Shown: positions 12,201 to 24,200 of the stretch, piece by piece
How positions within the stretch are numbered: the stretch's first letter is position 1
Layout of the letters: each line of letters starts with the position of its first letter
DNA from: Schistosoma mansoni
Taxonomy: Eukaryota > Platyhelminthes > Trematoda > Strigeidida > Schistosomatidae
DNA: 64,000 nt
Reading direction: 5' to 3'
Assembly (NCBI RefSeq): GCF_000237925.1
Contig: NC_031495.1
Coordinates: 18,744,435-18,808,434 of the forward strand
The notes under the pieces: model-generated
Seen by the model: the letters and a program-made list of their open reading frames with translations, nothing else
Database searches by the model: none
Told to the model about the DNA's origin: nothing
Position numbers and translations under genes: made by a program

Positions 12201-15200
12201 AAGATTTGTAGCTCAGGTGGATGATTTTGATGGAGTTTTGTTCTCTGAGTTGGATGGTTTGATCATGGAGCTTTAATCGTCCTTCTGAACGACACCCGAA
12301 GTTTGTGATGATGATGTTGTTCAGAAGAACGATAAAAGCTCCACGATCAAACCATCCAGCTCAGACACCAAAACTCCATCAAAACCATCTGTGTATGACC
12401 TACCGGTCGAATATCCATTCTAGGGATAGTGTAATCTTGATCACCAGTCATATTATCATATTAGTTCTAGTACACTGTAAAAACATAAGATATTTCTGTC
12501 TGCTGATATATCATTTACGTTGCAATTGTGTATTTCTGTTTTATATCACTCGCTTATAATTATCTTTCAGACTATGTATGGGAAGTAACTTGCAATCTAG
12601 AGTCTCTTAGTGTTCCTACACATCATTCTCTAGCTTTGCAAGTATATTTTTATAAATCGTAACAGGAAATTTTATAAGTTTACTCTTCAGTATCATCATC
12701 ATCAACGTTACAGCTAATTACTCAGGTAGCAGATAAAACATGTACGCTCCAGAACGTAAGCATATCGGCTATATACGTTGTTTGCTTTAGTCAAGCTAAT
12801 GACATGAGATAGTGTTCATCTCGGTTTTATTAGTTGGATTCCTTAATAAGGACGCGTACCTCGATCAGTAATTCGGTGATCGCATTGTTACTTCCATCAG
12901 CGCATCTATAAAAAAGGTGATTTTTTTATAGTTTACTTTTACAACTAATTACGTAGTTTTAGACTGAAACGTTTAGGTAATCAATTCTTACTTACTCTAA
13001 TATATCTACTGAGATTTGAAGAGTAGGATAATACCGTTCGCAGTTATATGGTTTCTGTAGCTTGTAGTCTAATACGGTAATCTGTGTATGACTATTGAAT
13101 AGCATTTATATTTTCAAGAACATAAAACTCACGCAAATTTTCATGGCATCAGTTATCTGTGAGGTTAATTGATCACATCTTCGTTGTTCATCAAGTTCTT
13201 TAATACAGAACTGGTTAGTGAGGCTTTACACCTGCCATAAACCGTGTGAAAATCTTTGAATTGAAACATTAAATCGATATATTCTGTCAATTAAGGCACT
13301 GTTCGAACTCATACTTGCGTAATGGTTCGTCGAGTGTTAACATCCAAGGTAACGACAACAAGCGGCGTTCATCATGGATGTTCGCTCCCATAATTCCCGT
13401 GAACAAACTTAAATTGAATATATCATGTTTAAACTTTCCTGAGACTGCTCTCATCCCCGGGGATTCCTCGGCCGATCGAGAGTAGGTAAATTACATAGTT
13501 CTGCTAGGCGAAATCATTGACAAGATCTCTTTAGTTCCTTGACATAAATTTATAAAATTTAAGATAATTTTCTAAGATTGATTTACTCTTACGCTTAGTT
13601 CGTCAATAGAGATAAATGTAGTTGAGATTTTATTATTTATTTAAGGAATCAGATCAATTAATAAGCTAGTTACTGAAAGAGTTCCAGCATGAATACAGGT
13701 GTTTGATCTAGTTCCTACCAAAATTTACTACTTACGGGAGGTATGTATATTCCTATTTATTTGAAAAGGAGTGAAGTACATAGCAGTCTTCTCTAGCTTT
13801 GCAACATAGTCGTTGAGGATGGAAAATACACAAAAACGACATGTTTGACTACGGCTCTGTTTCGCATTGTAAAGGGAGTAGATCAGTTGATGAGGTCGTT
13901 TATCTGCACTGTCGGGGATGACTGAGTGATGGGATGTCATTTGAATTATGATTAGAGTAAAAACCAACTTGAAGTGTGCAGACTAAGATATGAGATTAGT
14001 CTGCGAAATCATCTAATGTTGGCCATCGTTATGCAAGGTGTCGTAGGCCATCTAGGTACGATTCCCAGTGTATTGTAAGTCGGAGAAGTTTAGTGACTCG
14101 GTCCAAACTAACTGAAGCGGTGCACATATACTTCATATTTTCTCAAATCTTAAGGTTTTTAATAATTTAATAAGTGCAAATTACTATTAGTGTAGTTGTA
14201 ATCTAACATAAGGTTGGCAGCTGTTAATCAACAGTGTCATCACGGATATCTACCCGAAACCTTTGTTTCTCAAGTATATACTATAGGAAAAACTATACAA
14301 TATTATTACTTACTTTCATGGGTGAACTGGTTGATTGCATTTAAACTCATATTTTACTTGTATCCTAGTTTCTCTGTAGTTTCCTTTAATCATTTTAAAT
14401 GATTTTCTATTTAGATAGCTATTGTTTTCAATGACTCAGGCCTAGATCATTTAACCTATCCCGTATTTGTTCAGCAATTTATTAAACATAATGGAAAAGT
14501 CCTTAAATTATTTGTAGTTGGTGATCATAGTTGTATTACTGAAGTTCCTTCCATCAAAAATCACGACAAATCTGGTAAGTTTGCATCTATTATTATATAT
14601 TATGAAAAATTCGATTTGTTGATGTGTGTACGGGTTATATTTGTCCATCACTTAGATATAGACGAACACTAGCCAGTAGTATATGTTTACGTATTTAGGT
14701 TCAATCATAATCTTTGTATTGAATCTAGTAGTTCAACTTGGCTATTGAAACCAAAGGAAATGGAGCTGAATTCGAGGTTTTGAACCGACGGTTGAGTTTT
14801 TCTAAATATTATGAGAGAAATAATTACTAAGAAAAATATTCACACAAATGAAACAGGTATATATATAGTCAAACTAGTTTGTGAATTTGAACCACTTCAC
14901 TGTATGAGTTTACTTTTAGTAAAAAGCTTAAGAGTCGCTTATTTTTTTTATCGCGTATGGTCAATGACAAGTTTAGTAGGTGTTTACAGATAAATTATAA
15001 CGTAATTAGAATATTGAGTTGTTATTCATCTCACTTTTACATCTAAGAATATTTCTGTAACTTTTGTCAGTATGTTTGTTATCAGTCATAGAGTTTGTGA
15101 TTACATCTACATTTATTGACCGGCTGGTGATACATATGTATTTCATAGTAATCAAGTTGCCATCTACTTATGTATACATTAGCTGTAGTAAAACTAGATG

Positions 15201-18200
15201 AAAATGCAGTCAAAGGAAGTCATGTCAAGGCATGACACCAATCCATGAAGTGACTGACTGTTTTTTTAAACCACTTCGTAGATGGAGTCCTCCAGATGAT
15301 AAATAATAATAAACCAAAACAACTACAACTTCGCTATTCGTATACTTATCCCCATAACGCTTTTCTAGAGTTTACCACAAGTTTGAAGTATTGTTTATCA
15401 TACTTCAAGTTGCATCAGTGTCATTTATTTGAGCTTAAGCAGTCAAATAGTCGGTGTTATTTTACTATGTAACGGCAAAAATATCAAAAAATTGCTTTCC
15501 AGTACAAATTACGATAGCACTCAATAAGGTTGGGTAATAAGACTGGATACACTAGACCATGATATTAGATATGAGATCATTAGACCACTAGACTAGAACA
15601 TGTTATGCACAGACAGACGATTCCAACCAATGATCGAAAACTACACTACAGGTTAGACAATGGTTTTAATAACACAAATGCAAGCAGTTCACTCAGGGAA
15701 ACCCAGAATAGAAGACCTAAGTGAATCAGTTACAAAATAAAAATAGTAAATTTATGACAAATTATGAAGTTGGCGTGTTTGTTTTTGCCTAGTAACCAGT
15801 CACAACTTAGCGTTAAGTCATTGTACAATCAACAAACCTTTATCATTCTTCCAATTTCTGGCTGTCACCATTGCTATGTAAAGAATTCCTCATTTCTCGA
15901 CTGTAGGTGTTCCTCCTTAAGTAACTTTTTCAAATTATTATGGTTTATTTTAGTTCTAAGTGAATGACAATTAAAAGATCCCATTTATCTTAACATCTCT
16001 TCATAAGAATATCAGATCATTTTCATGACTATACTTCATAATCTCGATATTCCGTCACAATCAATACTATGGTTATCATCAAATTTTATTAATATTTTTA
16101 AGTTCAATAATCCAATTCGTTCAAGTGCGTTTAAGATAGAAGTGTTATTTTTTGAATAAAGTAGGTGAGAGGAATAGTACTCTTCAAAATGGTTCTTATG
16201 ACACTACTTTAAATTACTGACATAAAATATTTGAGAAACTTAATTTCAGTATTACAGTAAAGGGACAGTTTGTAATCTATCATGTTTGTCTAATCATAGC
16301 AGTTAAACCTTTTTTAAAAAACCCATTGAGCCGAAAGTGATTGATGTACTAAAACATTTATTAACTATTTAGAAAGTACACCCATTTTTAGGCCTAAATG
16401 CATTTGATATTAACTTGTCAATATACTTGAGACAATTTATTTACGAATGCAGTGTTATGATTTTAAGAAATAAAGAAGGCCGTATCCAATTCGTTATGAT
16501 TTTTATGCACGGCTTTTTACCACGTGATTTATACACCAATCGAAATACAACTTTTCCGATCTTAACACTGTGACAAAACAATGACGTTTGACTGGTATGA
16601 GCAGTCTAGCGTCCTTATTGGTCCCTTGTCCACCTAGCCATTCCAATTGAGTCCAGAACACAAATTACAGCTTCTGTTATGCGAATCATTTGTTTCAAGC
16701 ATATTCGGTTTATATACTAGATAGATAGACAGACCGCATCACACCATAAAACAGAAAATGATATTTGTACAAGATCAAGCCAAATGTGGCTGTGAATGTG
16801 GGAGACAGTAATCAATAAACTGAATATAATTTAGGGACAGTAAATTGTATAATAATAATAATGTCATAGGTCAAAATGAAGCTTATAATAAGATGAATAT
16901 ATATATAGATTAAATCTAGTCACTGAATAGTCATACAATAAGAATATATATAGAATAATATTCCATTAATAGGTCCTGGGAGTCACCCGTACTTATATCT
17001 TCACTAGCATATAACACAGATTGTGATTTCACTATAATAACATTAAAAAAATATGGTTAGGCTTTTCTAAGCTTCATTCCTATGTTTTTTCTTTAACATT
17101 GGGTGGTTTCATTTAAGGTTATGCTTTATTGTATACTATTAATAATCAGTTTTTTAAATAACCAAAATTCTTACTTGATTAAACAATCAATCATTTAGCT
17201 TAATTATATTTAATAAAACTAACACTACTACTATTGTTTCTGATAATAAAGAATAACCTTGTACTTTAAATGTTGTTTAAATTTTACTCTTTGTTCATTG
17301 TCGTTACCAATTGTATGTTTAAATAACTCTTTTTTTATTTAAAAAATCTGAGTCCAATTAGAATTCATCTTAGCTTCAGAAATCAACTTACATTTTAACT
17401 TGATTATATTAATGTACTTTTATATACTGTCGATGCAACTAATTTAATATTGAACTTTATAATCATGTGTTTTTTTAAGAAAAAAAGAAATTCATTTCAG
17501 TCTAAAAGCACATTCTCTTGATCAGTTGGATATATTTTTATGGTAAAATTTTATTTTAATATTATAAATTTATCTCATTAGAGATTCTTGTGATTAAAAT
17601 GAAACATATAATTTGGTTTATGCTATCATAATAATTTGTGAACAAAAACTTATTGTAGTGGATGTTTCATCTGAACCCGATCTGACAGCAAATCCATAAA
17701 ACCTTGACTAACTTCTCATATTTTCTGAAGCGAATCTGTTGCTAAATCGACTACTAATGACAAACTAATTTCAGGAAGCCTGAAACGAGATTCCGTCCGA
17801 GAACTTACTTTGGGCATAAACAAGTAGCAGATTAAACCCATAACAGCCAGCAGAAAATAAGACTATAAAACAGATAAGTCATGAATAGTTTACAAAGATT
17901 AATAACTGTCCAGAGTTCACCAGAATGAGGCTACTACAGTATGCTATGGTTACCTCAGTTTCTAAGCTCGTTTAACGTTGTTATTTTTGGCTAATAACAC
18001 ATTTTTTATTCTGGACTGGTATTTGTTTATTCTACAGACAGTGTTGCCTAATTTTCATAAATGTTCGTTTTGAAATGATTAGAAAGACAACTTTTTTCTT
18101 ATGACCAGGATAATATCTATTTGGTCTTTACTGAACCTCTCCTTTCACACACAAATCTTCCAAGCTTTACAACGAAACGTTTGAACAGAATGCTAACACC

Positions 18201-21200
18201 TAATATCTGTTAACGGAGCAATGGAATATGATTTAATAATTAGTTATAAGCATATGCTGAAATGTAAGAGTAGACGATAAATAACTTCTACCTCTAACTT
18301 CCTCAGAAATAAAAGAGAGAATACATTAGTTTCACAAAGATGACTTATGGATACATTGACCCTCTATTAATGCCTTTTCCATTGTCTGATAGAATAGAAT
18401 TGTCCAACTTCACATTAAAACATGAACAAGCCAACAGAGAACACAAAGACGATCAATAGAGAAGAGATTTGATTATCAGAAAAACGGAAGCTGGTAGGTG
18501 CTGTTTGATATAGTAAGTAGTCTACATACTTCCAGTCAGTCACAACGTAGAACTTCGTACGTACGTACATCAGTTCGAGTTGCCATACCACATTAGCACA
18601 ACGATGCAGTTGTCGATTTAAATCCCATAGTGGTATGAGTAGTAAGAGTATAAGCAGTTATCCGAAAGTTTACGGTTTGAAAATGTGATTTAAGGAGTAT
18701 AATCCAGTGAAATAAATTTGGAAAGAGAAAAAAGATAGAGACATGAAGAATTCATAAGATTAGAGCTTGGCAGAACACAAAGAGTGGATGCTCCTTCACC
18801 ATTGCAAACAATTTTGAGCCATGTCATTCAAGGTTTCTAACCATCAATTTCTATCATCTCGCGAATCCCAACCAGGTAGTCTACACCTACCAGCATGGCT
18901 CAGTCCAATTGTCAGTGACTTCATGAATTTGTGCCACGTTTTGGTCTGGCCACCCCTAGTTTTCTTCCAACCTACTGCTACACCATAAAACATTGTACGT
19001 CGAGGCAGTCGGTGTTTGGGCATACGTAACACGTGTCCCAGCCATCTCAACTGATGAAGCTTCACTACTTATCGTGATGAACCAATCGAGCTATACTGGC
19101 TGGAACAATCGTTCCTCAAGTTCCTACCATGCCAGACAGGTCGGTTGACAAGTGGTAAGACTAAAAGCAGCAAACCCAAGGTCCGAAGGCGAAGTCGTAC
19201 TGCCGACTGTACAGAGGTGTGACGGCAGTGAGGTGCTTCCTTCAGACAACCAGCATAACAGCGATGCTGCCTTTCCACAAGGAGGGGTGGGGTTAGAAAA
19301 GGTCGACCCTAAAGATGAACACCTCGCCTTATCCCACAGATTTCCGTCTCCAGCGGTAAGGTCCTTTGAATGTTCAATTAAAAAAAACAAGCATAATACA
19401 TTTAATTTCTGAACACACCAATCTGGATTTTGGTCATTGGATAAATCCTCGCAGACCTCAAATGACTAGTAATTATAACGATATAAAATCTGAGTTATTA
19501 TTTTCCGAATGAAATTTCTCTTTTGGTCTGTGGTAGAATCAATAGAACAACTTGTCATACAACTAACATATCTATCTTATTAATTAGATTTTGATACACA
19601 GTAACTCTAACTACTCACTTTGCTTAAAAGTTTCCTAGTTTTATTTTATTAAAACACAAATATTGGTACAAAGGAGCACCAAATACATGTGTTAGGGCTA
19701 TGATACTGCCCGAGTGCCCAGACCGAAGCAGGTGGTTTTCTTAGGGGACCACACCCTGGGTTGATTTGACTCAGTAAATTAATCAGATAGATCTGTGACT
19801 TATGAGGTTTTTACTGCGATTATTAAATACAAGATTATATGTTTGGTAAGCTTCATAAACTTAATCCTTGAACTCTACTGCTTTGGATTACTGATGTCCT
19901 TTTTGTTGGTTTGTGTTATTTAAGTAACTATTTTTAGCTCTTTCCCACTTATCTGTAAGTACACTGTTGTTTTTTTCTACAGTAGATAGAACTCCAATAT
20001 TTTTTCATTCACATAGTGTATCAAAGGATGGTTGTCAGTCGCCTTTATCTGAAGTAAGTAGTGGTATCTTCTTTACGATCTTACATCCACTAAACTTATT
20101 CAGTACTTTGTGAGTCGTTCTCACCATCTGTTATAATTGTGTTTTTTTTTGCTATATAAACGACCCAGCTATTCCTATCGCTTAGTATTCTTATACGATG
20201 ACACTCGACAAGACCCCAAAATCAGAACACGTTGAACAGGAATGAAATTGTATTCAAAATAATAATGGTATGTGAACAGCAATCAGCAATCAATAGTTTA
20301 AATATCGTTCATATATTTATAGTATATGCATAAGAAGCTTATAGATTTTTCTGCAATAATATGCCCGGGCTGATCGGTTTAAAATTAACCAATCAGCGCG
20401 CAGCAACACCATCATGCATAAAACATGCTTAATCCAATCTATATCCCACTAACACCTCCCCCTTGAGCAGATTCGTAGGATCTGGTGTTAGGGTCCAACT
20501 GCAACCGCTTTACTGGTTTGCGCTTCCGGTTAGTCCATCTTCTAGGTAATAAGGACGTTGTATCATCCTTCGCTTGCACCTTGACTGTCCTGTCTGTTTC
20601 AGGTGTTTTGATCTCAAAGGTGCCTAGCAGAACATCAAGAGGTAATCTATGCTGCGTTTCGTTGTTGGAGATCGAGGTTGATTTCAGTTGGTTAGCATGA
20701 CGCATCCAGATTTCTGAACCAACGGACACCTCGTAAACCACATTTCCTTTCTTTTGCACGATCCGACCAGCTATCCATGTAGGATGTTTTCCTCGATAGT
20801 CCATAGCAAGTACCTTTTGACCCACACTGAACAATCGTTTTTGTGCCCCATGATGACTATTGTACTGTTTCTCCATCATCACGTTTCGTTGCGGCTTAAG
20901 AGCTGGAGTCGGACGAATGCAATCAAAATGTGTACGTATTTTCCTGCCAAGTAACGCTTCCGCTGGGGAGACTCCATTTGTTGTCTGAGGGTTCGGTGTC
21001 GAACGGTGTATAAACAAGAACCTCTCTAAGATCTCTTCGGTGTCCCCCTCCCCTCTTGATTTTTTTAGAGCATTTTTGAACGTATCGACAAAACGTTCTA
21101 CCTGGCCATTCGATTGCGGATGGAATGGAGGTGTTCGGATGTGCCTGATTCCGTTCTGCTGACAAAATGCTGAAAAGTCTTTTCTGACTTCACCTGACGA

Positions 21201-24200
21201 CACTGGAGTGTTTCGAATTGCCGCTGCTGCAACACTCCGTATTTCTGGAACCTTTTTACCTGTCTTTTTTGCATATGAAGTGGTGTCTAATGATGGACAC
21301 GACACGTTACACACGCTGTTAATGGGTATATCCATTAATCCAAGCTTTTCTAACATATCTAGACCAAGTAGATCAAGGTTTGGTCGTTCTGTTAGATAGC
21401 ATACTCCTTTACAGCTATTTCCATTGAAGGAAAATTCACATTGTAATTCACCAACTAGCTTCAGTACACCTCCAGATACGTTCTTAGCCGTTTTCTTGGA
21501 TGGCTTCATTGGCGGTTCTCCCAGCAATTTATAAGTCTCTCTAGACACTAGAGTAATATCGGATGCTGTGTCAATTTGAAGACGAACCGCTATACCATTA
21601 ATCTGGATCGTAACATACTTTCTCCGAATGTCATAGTCTGTTTGAAAGGCTGCTACCAGAGAAAGTGATTTAGATTCGGCTGACTTTATGTGTCGAGGAC
21701 GTTTGTGCTTCTGCTTAGGTTGGGACGTACGATTTGGAGGACAATGACCTTTATGCCCACGTTTGTTACACATCTGACATTTATGTTTCTTGAATGGGCA
21801 GAATCGTACATAATGCCAATCACCACATAACCAACATGCAGTCGTTGGTTTGCTACCACTTGTTTTCGGTTTCTGAACTTTTAACCTCGTAATAGCATTG
21901 ACACTACTGCAGGTTAAATTAGGATTTACCTGTTCAATCAACTGATTGTCGTGTCTGATGTTCTGTAGCCGCTTACACTCATCTGTTAACGTTCTGAGTG
22001 TGATGTTAGGATCTTGATGCAAACGAGTTAGAAGTCTGGTTCTAATCTCAGCATCTTGTGGTGACTGGAGAGCTTTGATGAATATAAGGCATTTAAATTG
22101 ATCTTCTGTCAACGAGCGTAACTTGAACTTTTCACGTTCTCTGTTGACGATGTCTGCTAGAACACCATATTCATCGGCTTCTCGTTTCACCAAATTAAGA
22201 CACTGGTAGCGAATACTAAACAATGAGGAAGATTCACCGAATATTTCTGACAGCTGAGATACTGTCTCCTCGAAACTGAGCTCTCGAGGTAACTTTGGTA
22301 ATATATGATCAGCATAGCGTGCATGTTCATGACTTCCCAACTTGCGCATCAACAGTCGAGTCTTCCATGCGTCGTCTTGATTACAGAACTCTACTCTAAA
22401 TGTGTCTTCCCAACGCTTGAACCACGTGAGAAATGTATTGCCACATTCGGGGTCATAATAGAATTCTGGGATGCTGCTGGCAACTGCATCACAAGAAGAA
22501 GTACTTGTAGTAGCATGTGAACTCGAGTAGTGTATGTTAAGCTGTTGCGTCAAAGTTTCTAACAGGCGCATTTGTGCGTCAAGTTGTGCTTGCTGTTGCT
22601 GTAGTATTCGGCTGAGCTGGTCATCTGATATAGACATATTGAATGAATTTTCCTTTTCCCTCGTCGCCACTGTTATAATTGTGTTTTTTTTTGCTATATA
22701 AACGACCCAGCTATTCCTATCGCTTAGTATTCTTATACGATGACACTCGACAAGACCCCAAAATCAGAACACGTTGAACAGGAATGAAATTGTATTCAAA
22801 ATAATAATGGTATGTGAACAGCAATCAGCAATCAATAGTTTAAATATCGTTCATATATTTATAGTATATGCATAAGAAGCTTATAGATTTTTCTACAATA
22901 ATATGCCCGGGCTGATCGGTTTAAAATTAACCAATCAGCGCGCAGCAACACCATCATGCATAGAACATGCTTAATCCAATCTATATCCCACTAACACCAT
23001 CCGTAGTTATTTTAAATTGACATCACCATGTTCGATAAGATTTATTAATTTTTTTTAAAAGCCTAAGGTTTGTATGGTAGAAGTATTTATGCTCCATCAC
23101 TAATCACTTTTCAAAATATAAACATTATTACTTGATCGACACATAAGTTATATTCGATTAGGTTAGTTTTTTTCGGTGACATCCTAAACAATTGTATGAG
23201 TTATGAAAAACTCTACTCTGACTCTTCCATCCTCTACATCAGGAATGCGACAAACTGTCGTCGGAAACATGTCTCCTCGGCATTTTACTTTGGCTATTTC
23301 TCATCATAATTACATAAAGAGTTCGTACACTAACTTCTTCATGAAACCGTTATGCTATTTCGTGTGATAAATATCATAATTCCTCATTTCCAGAAGCTCT
23401 GAGTTTCAAATAGAAACTAATTTTTACATGTTTTGTGCTTTTCATTTGTAAGTGGATGCTTTAGAATTGATATACTTCGGGACAAAGTGGCATTGTGTAA
23501 ACCATTTCAAAAATGTTAGGCGTCATATGCGTGTGGCCAAGTTATACCGCCACAAGTGTAGGAAGTTTTGTTGGGACTTCCCATTTTGTAGTCTATGATA
23601 CTAGTAAGATACTCGAATTGCTATCTATTCACGAGTATAATACATGTCGATAGTCATTCTACCAATTTGCCGAGGATGTTTGTTTTCAGTTGAATTGGTG
23701 AAGACTTGAGGTAATGGCTGAAACCGCTGTATGATAAGTACTCAGAGCAAGTACCAAGTTTTGTCAGGGAGCGGAAACGAGAAAAAATTAAAAACTTTTA
23801 CAAACTATAGCATATCAAACATTGTGAGACATCATCTACCACGACTTGTGGCGGGAATCGAAGTACAGATGATATCCTTAGTACATAGTAGTATTCTTCC
23901 AAAGTTACTATCAAATGTTAGTCAAAGTAATTCAAATCCTATGGCAATTATAGGAATGTAATTAATAATTTCGCCTCAAATACTGGCCGTCCCGTGTCTT
24001 TAAAGAACATGGCTATCAATTGTCTCGAACACTTCAGTAGATTTTTTTGCCTATCCAAATAATATTTTGTTTAGATGGTTAGGAAGATCATACATTGAAA
24101 CCAACGGTTGTTACTTATCTGCAGTAAGAGCATACGTTGTGTGGAACCCATCACTTACACGTTTTTATAGCATGACAAATTACCTCGTAAAAAAGTATAT

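Larger units (their letters stand above)
20129..22996 (-). mobile_element. Young, incomplete Ty3/Gypsy-type LTR element in an ITPK1 intron
   Basis: Two 326-bp LTRs (TGTTAG...AACA when read on the minus strand) differ at only about two positions. They are flanked by the 5-bp duplication CCATC (20124-20128 and 22997-23001), so the insertion is recent. A purine-rich tract (AAGGGGGAGG) lies just before the 3' LTR, and a TGG-starting primer-binding-like site lies one base after the 5' LTR. The inside carries gag, zinc-knuckle, protease and integrase-end parts but no recognisable reverse transcriptase, so it is broken and must depend on relatives. It lies antisense to ITPK1. Confidence 0.92.

Noticed and set aside
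12305-12559. Open frame of 84 codons starting with MMMM
   Set aside because: Starts in the ATG-ATG loop of the hairpin and shows no protein features.
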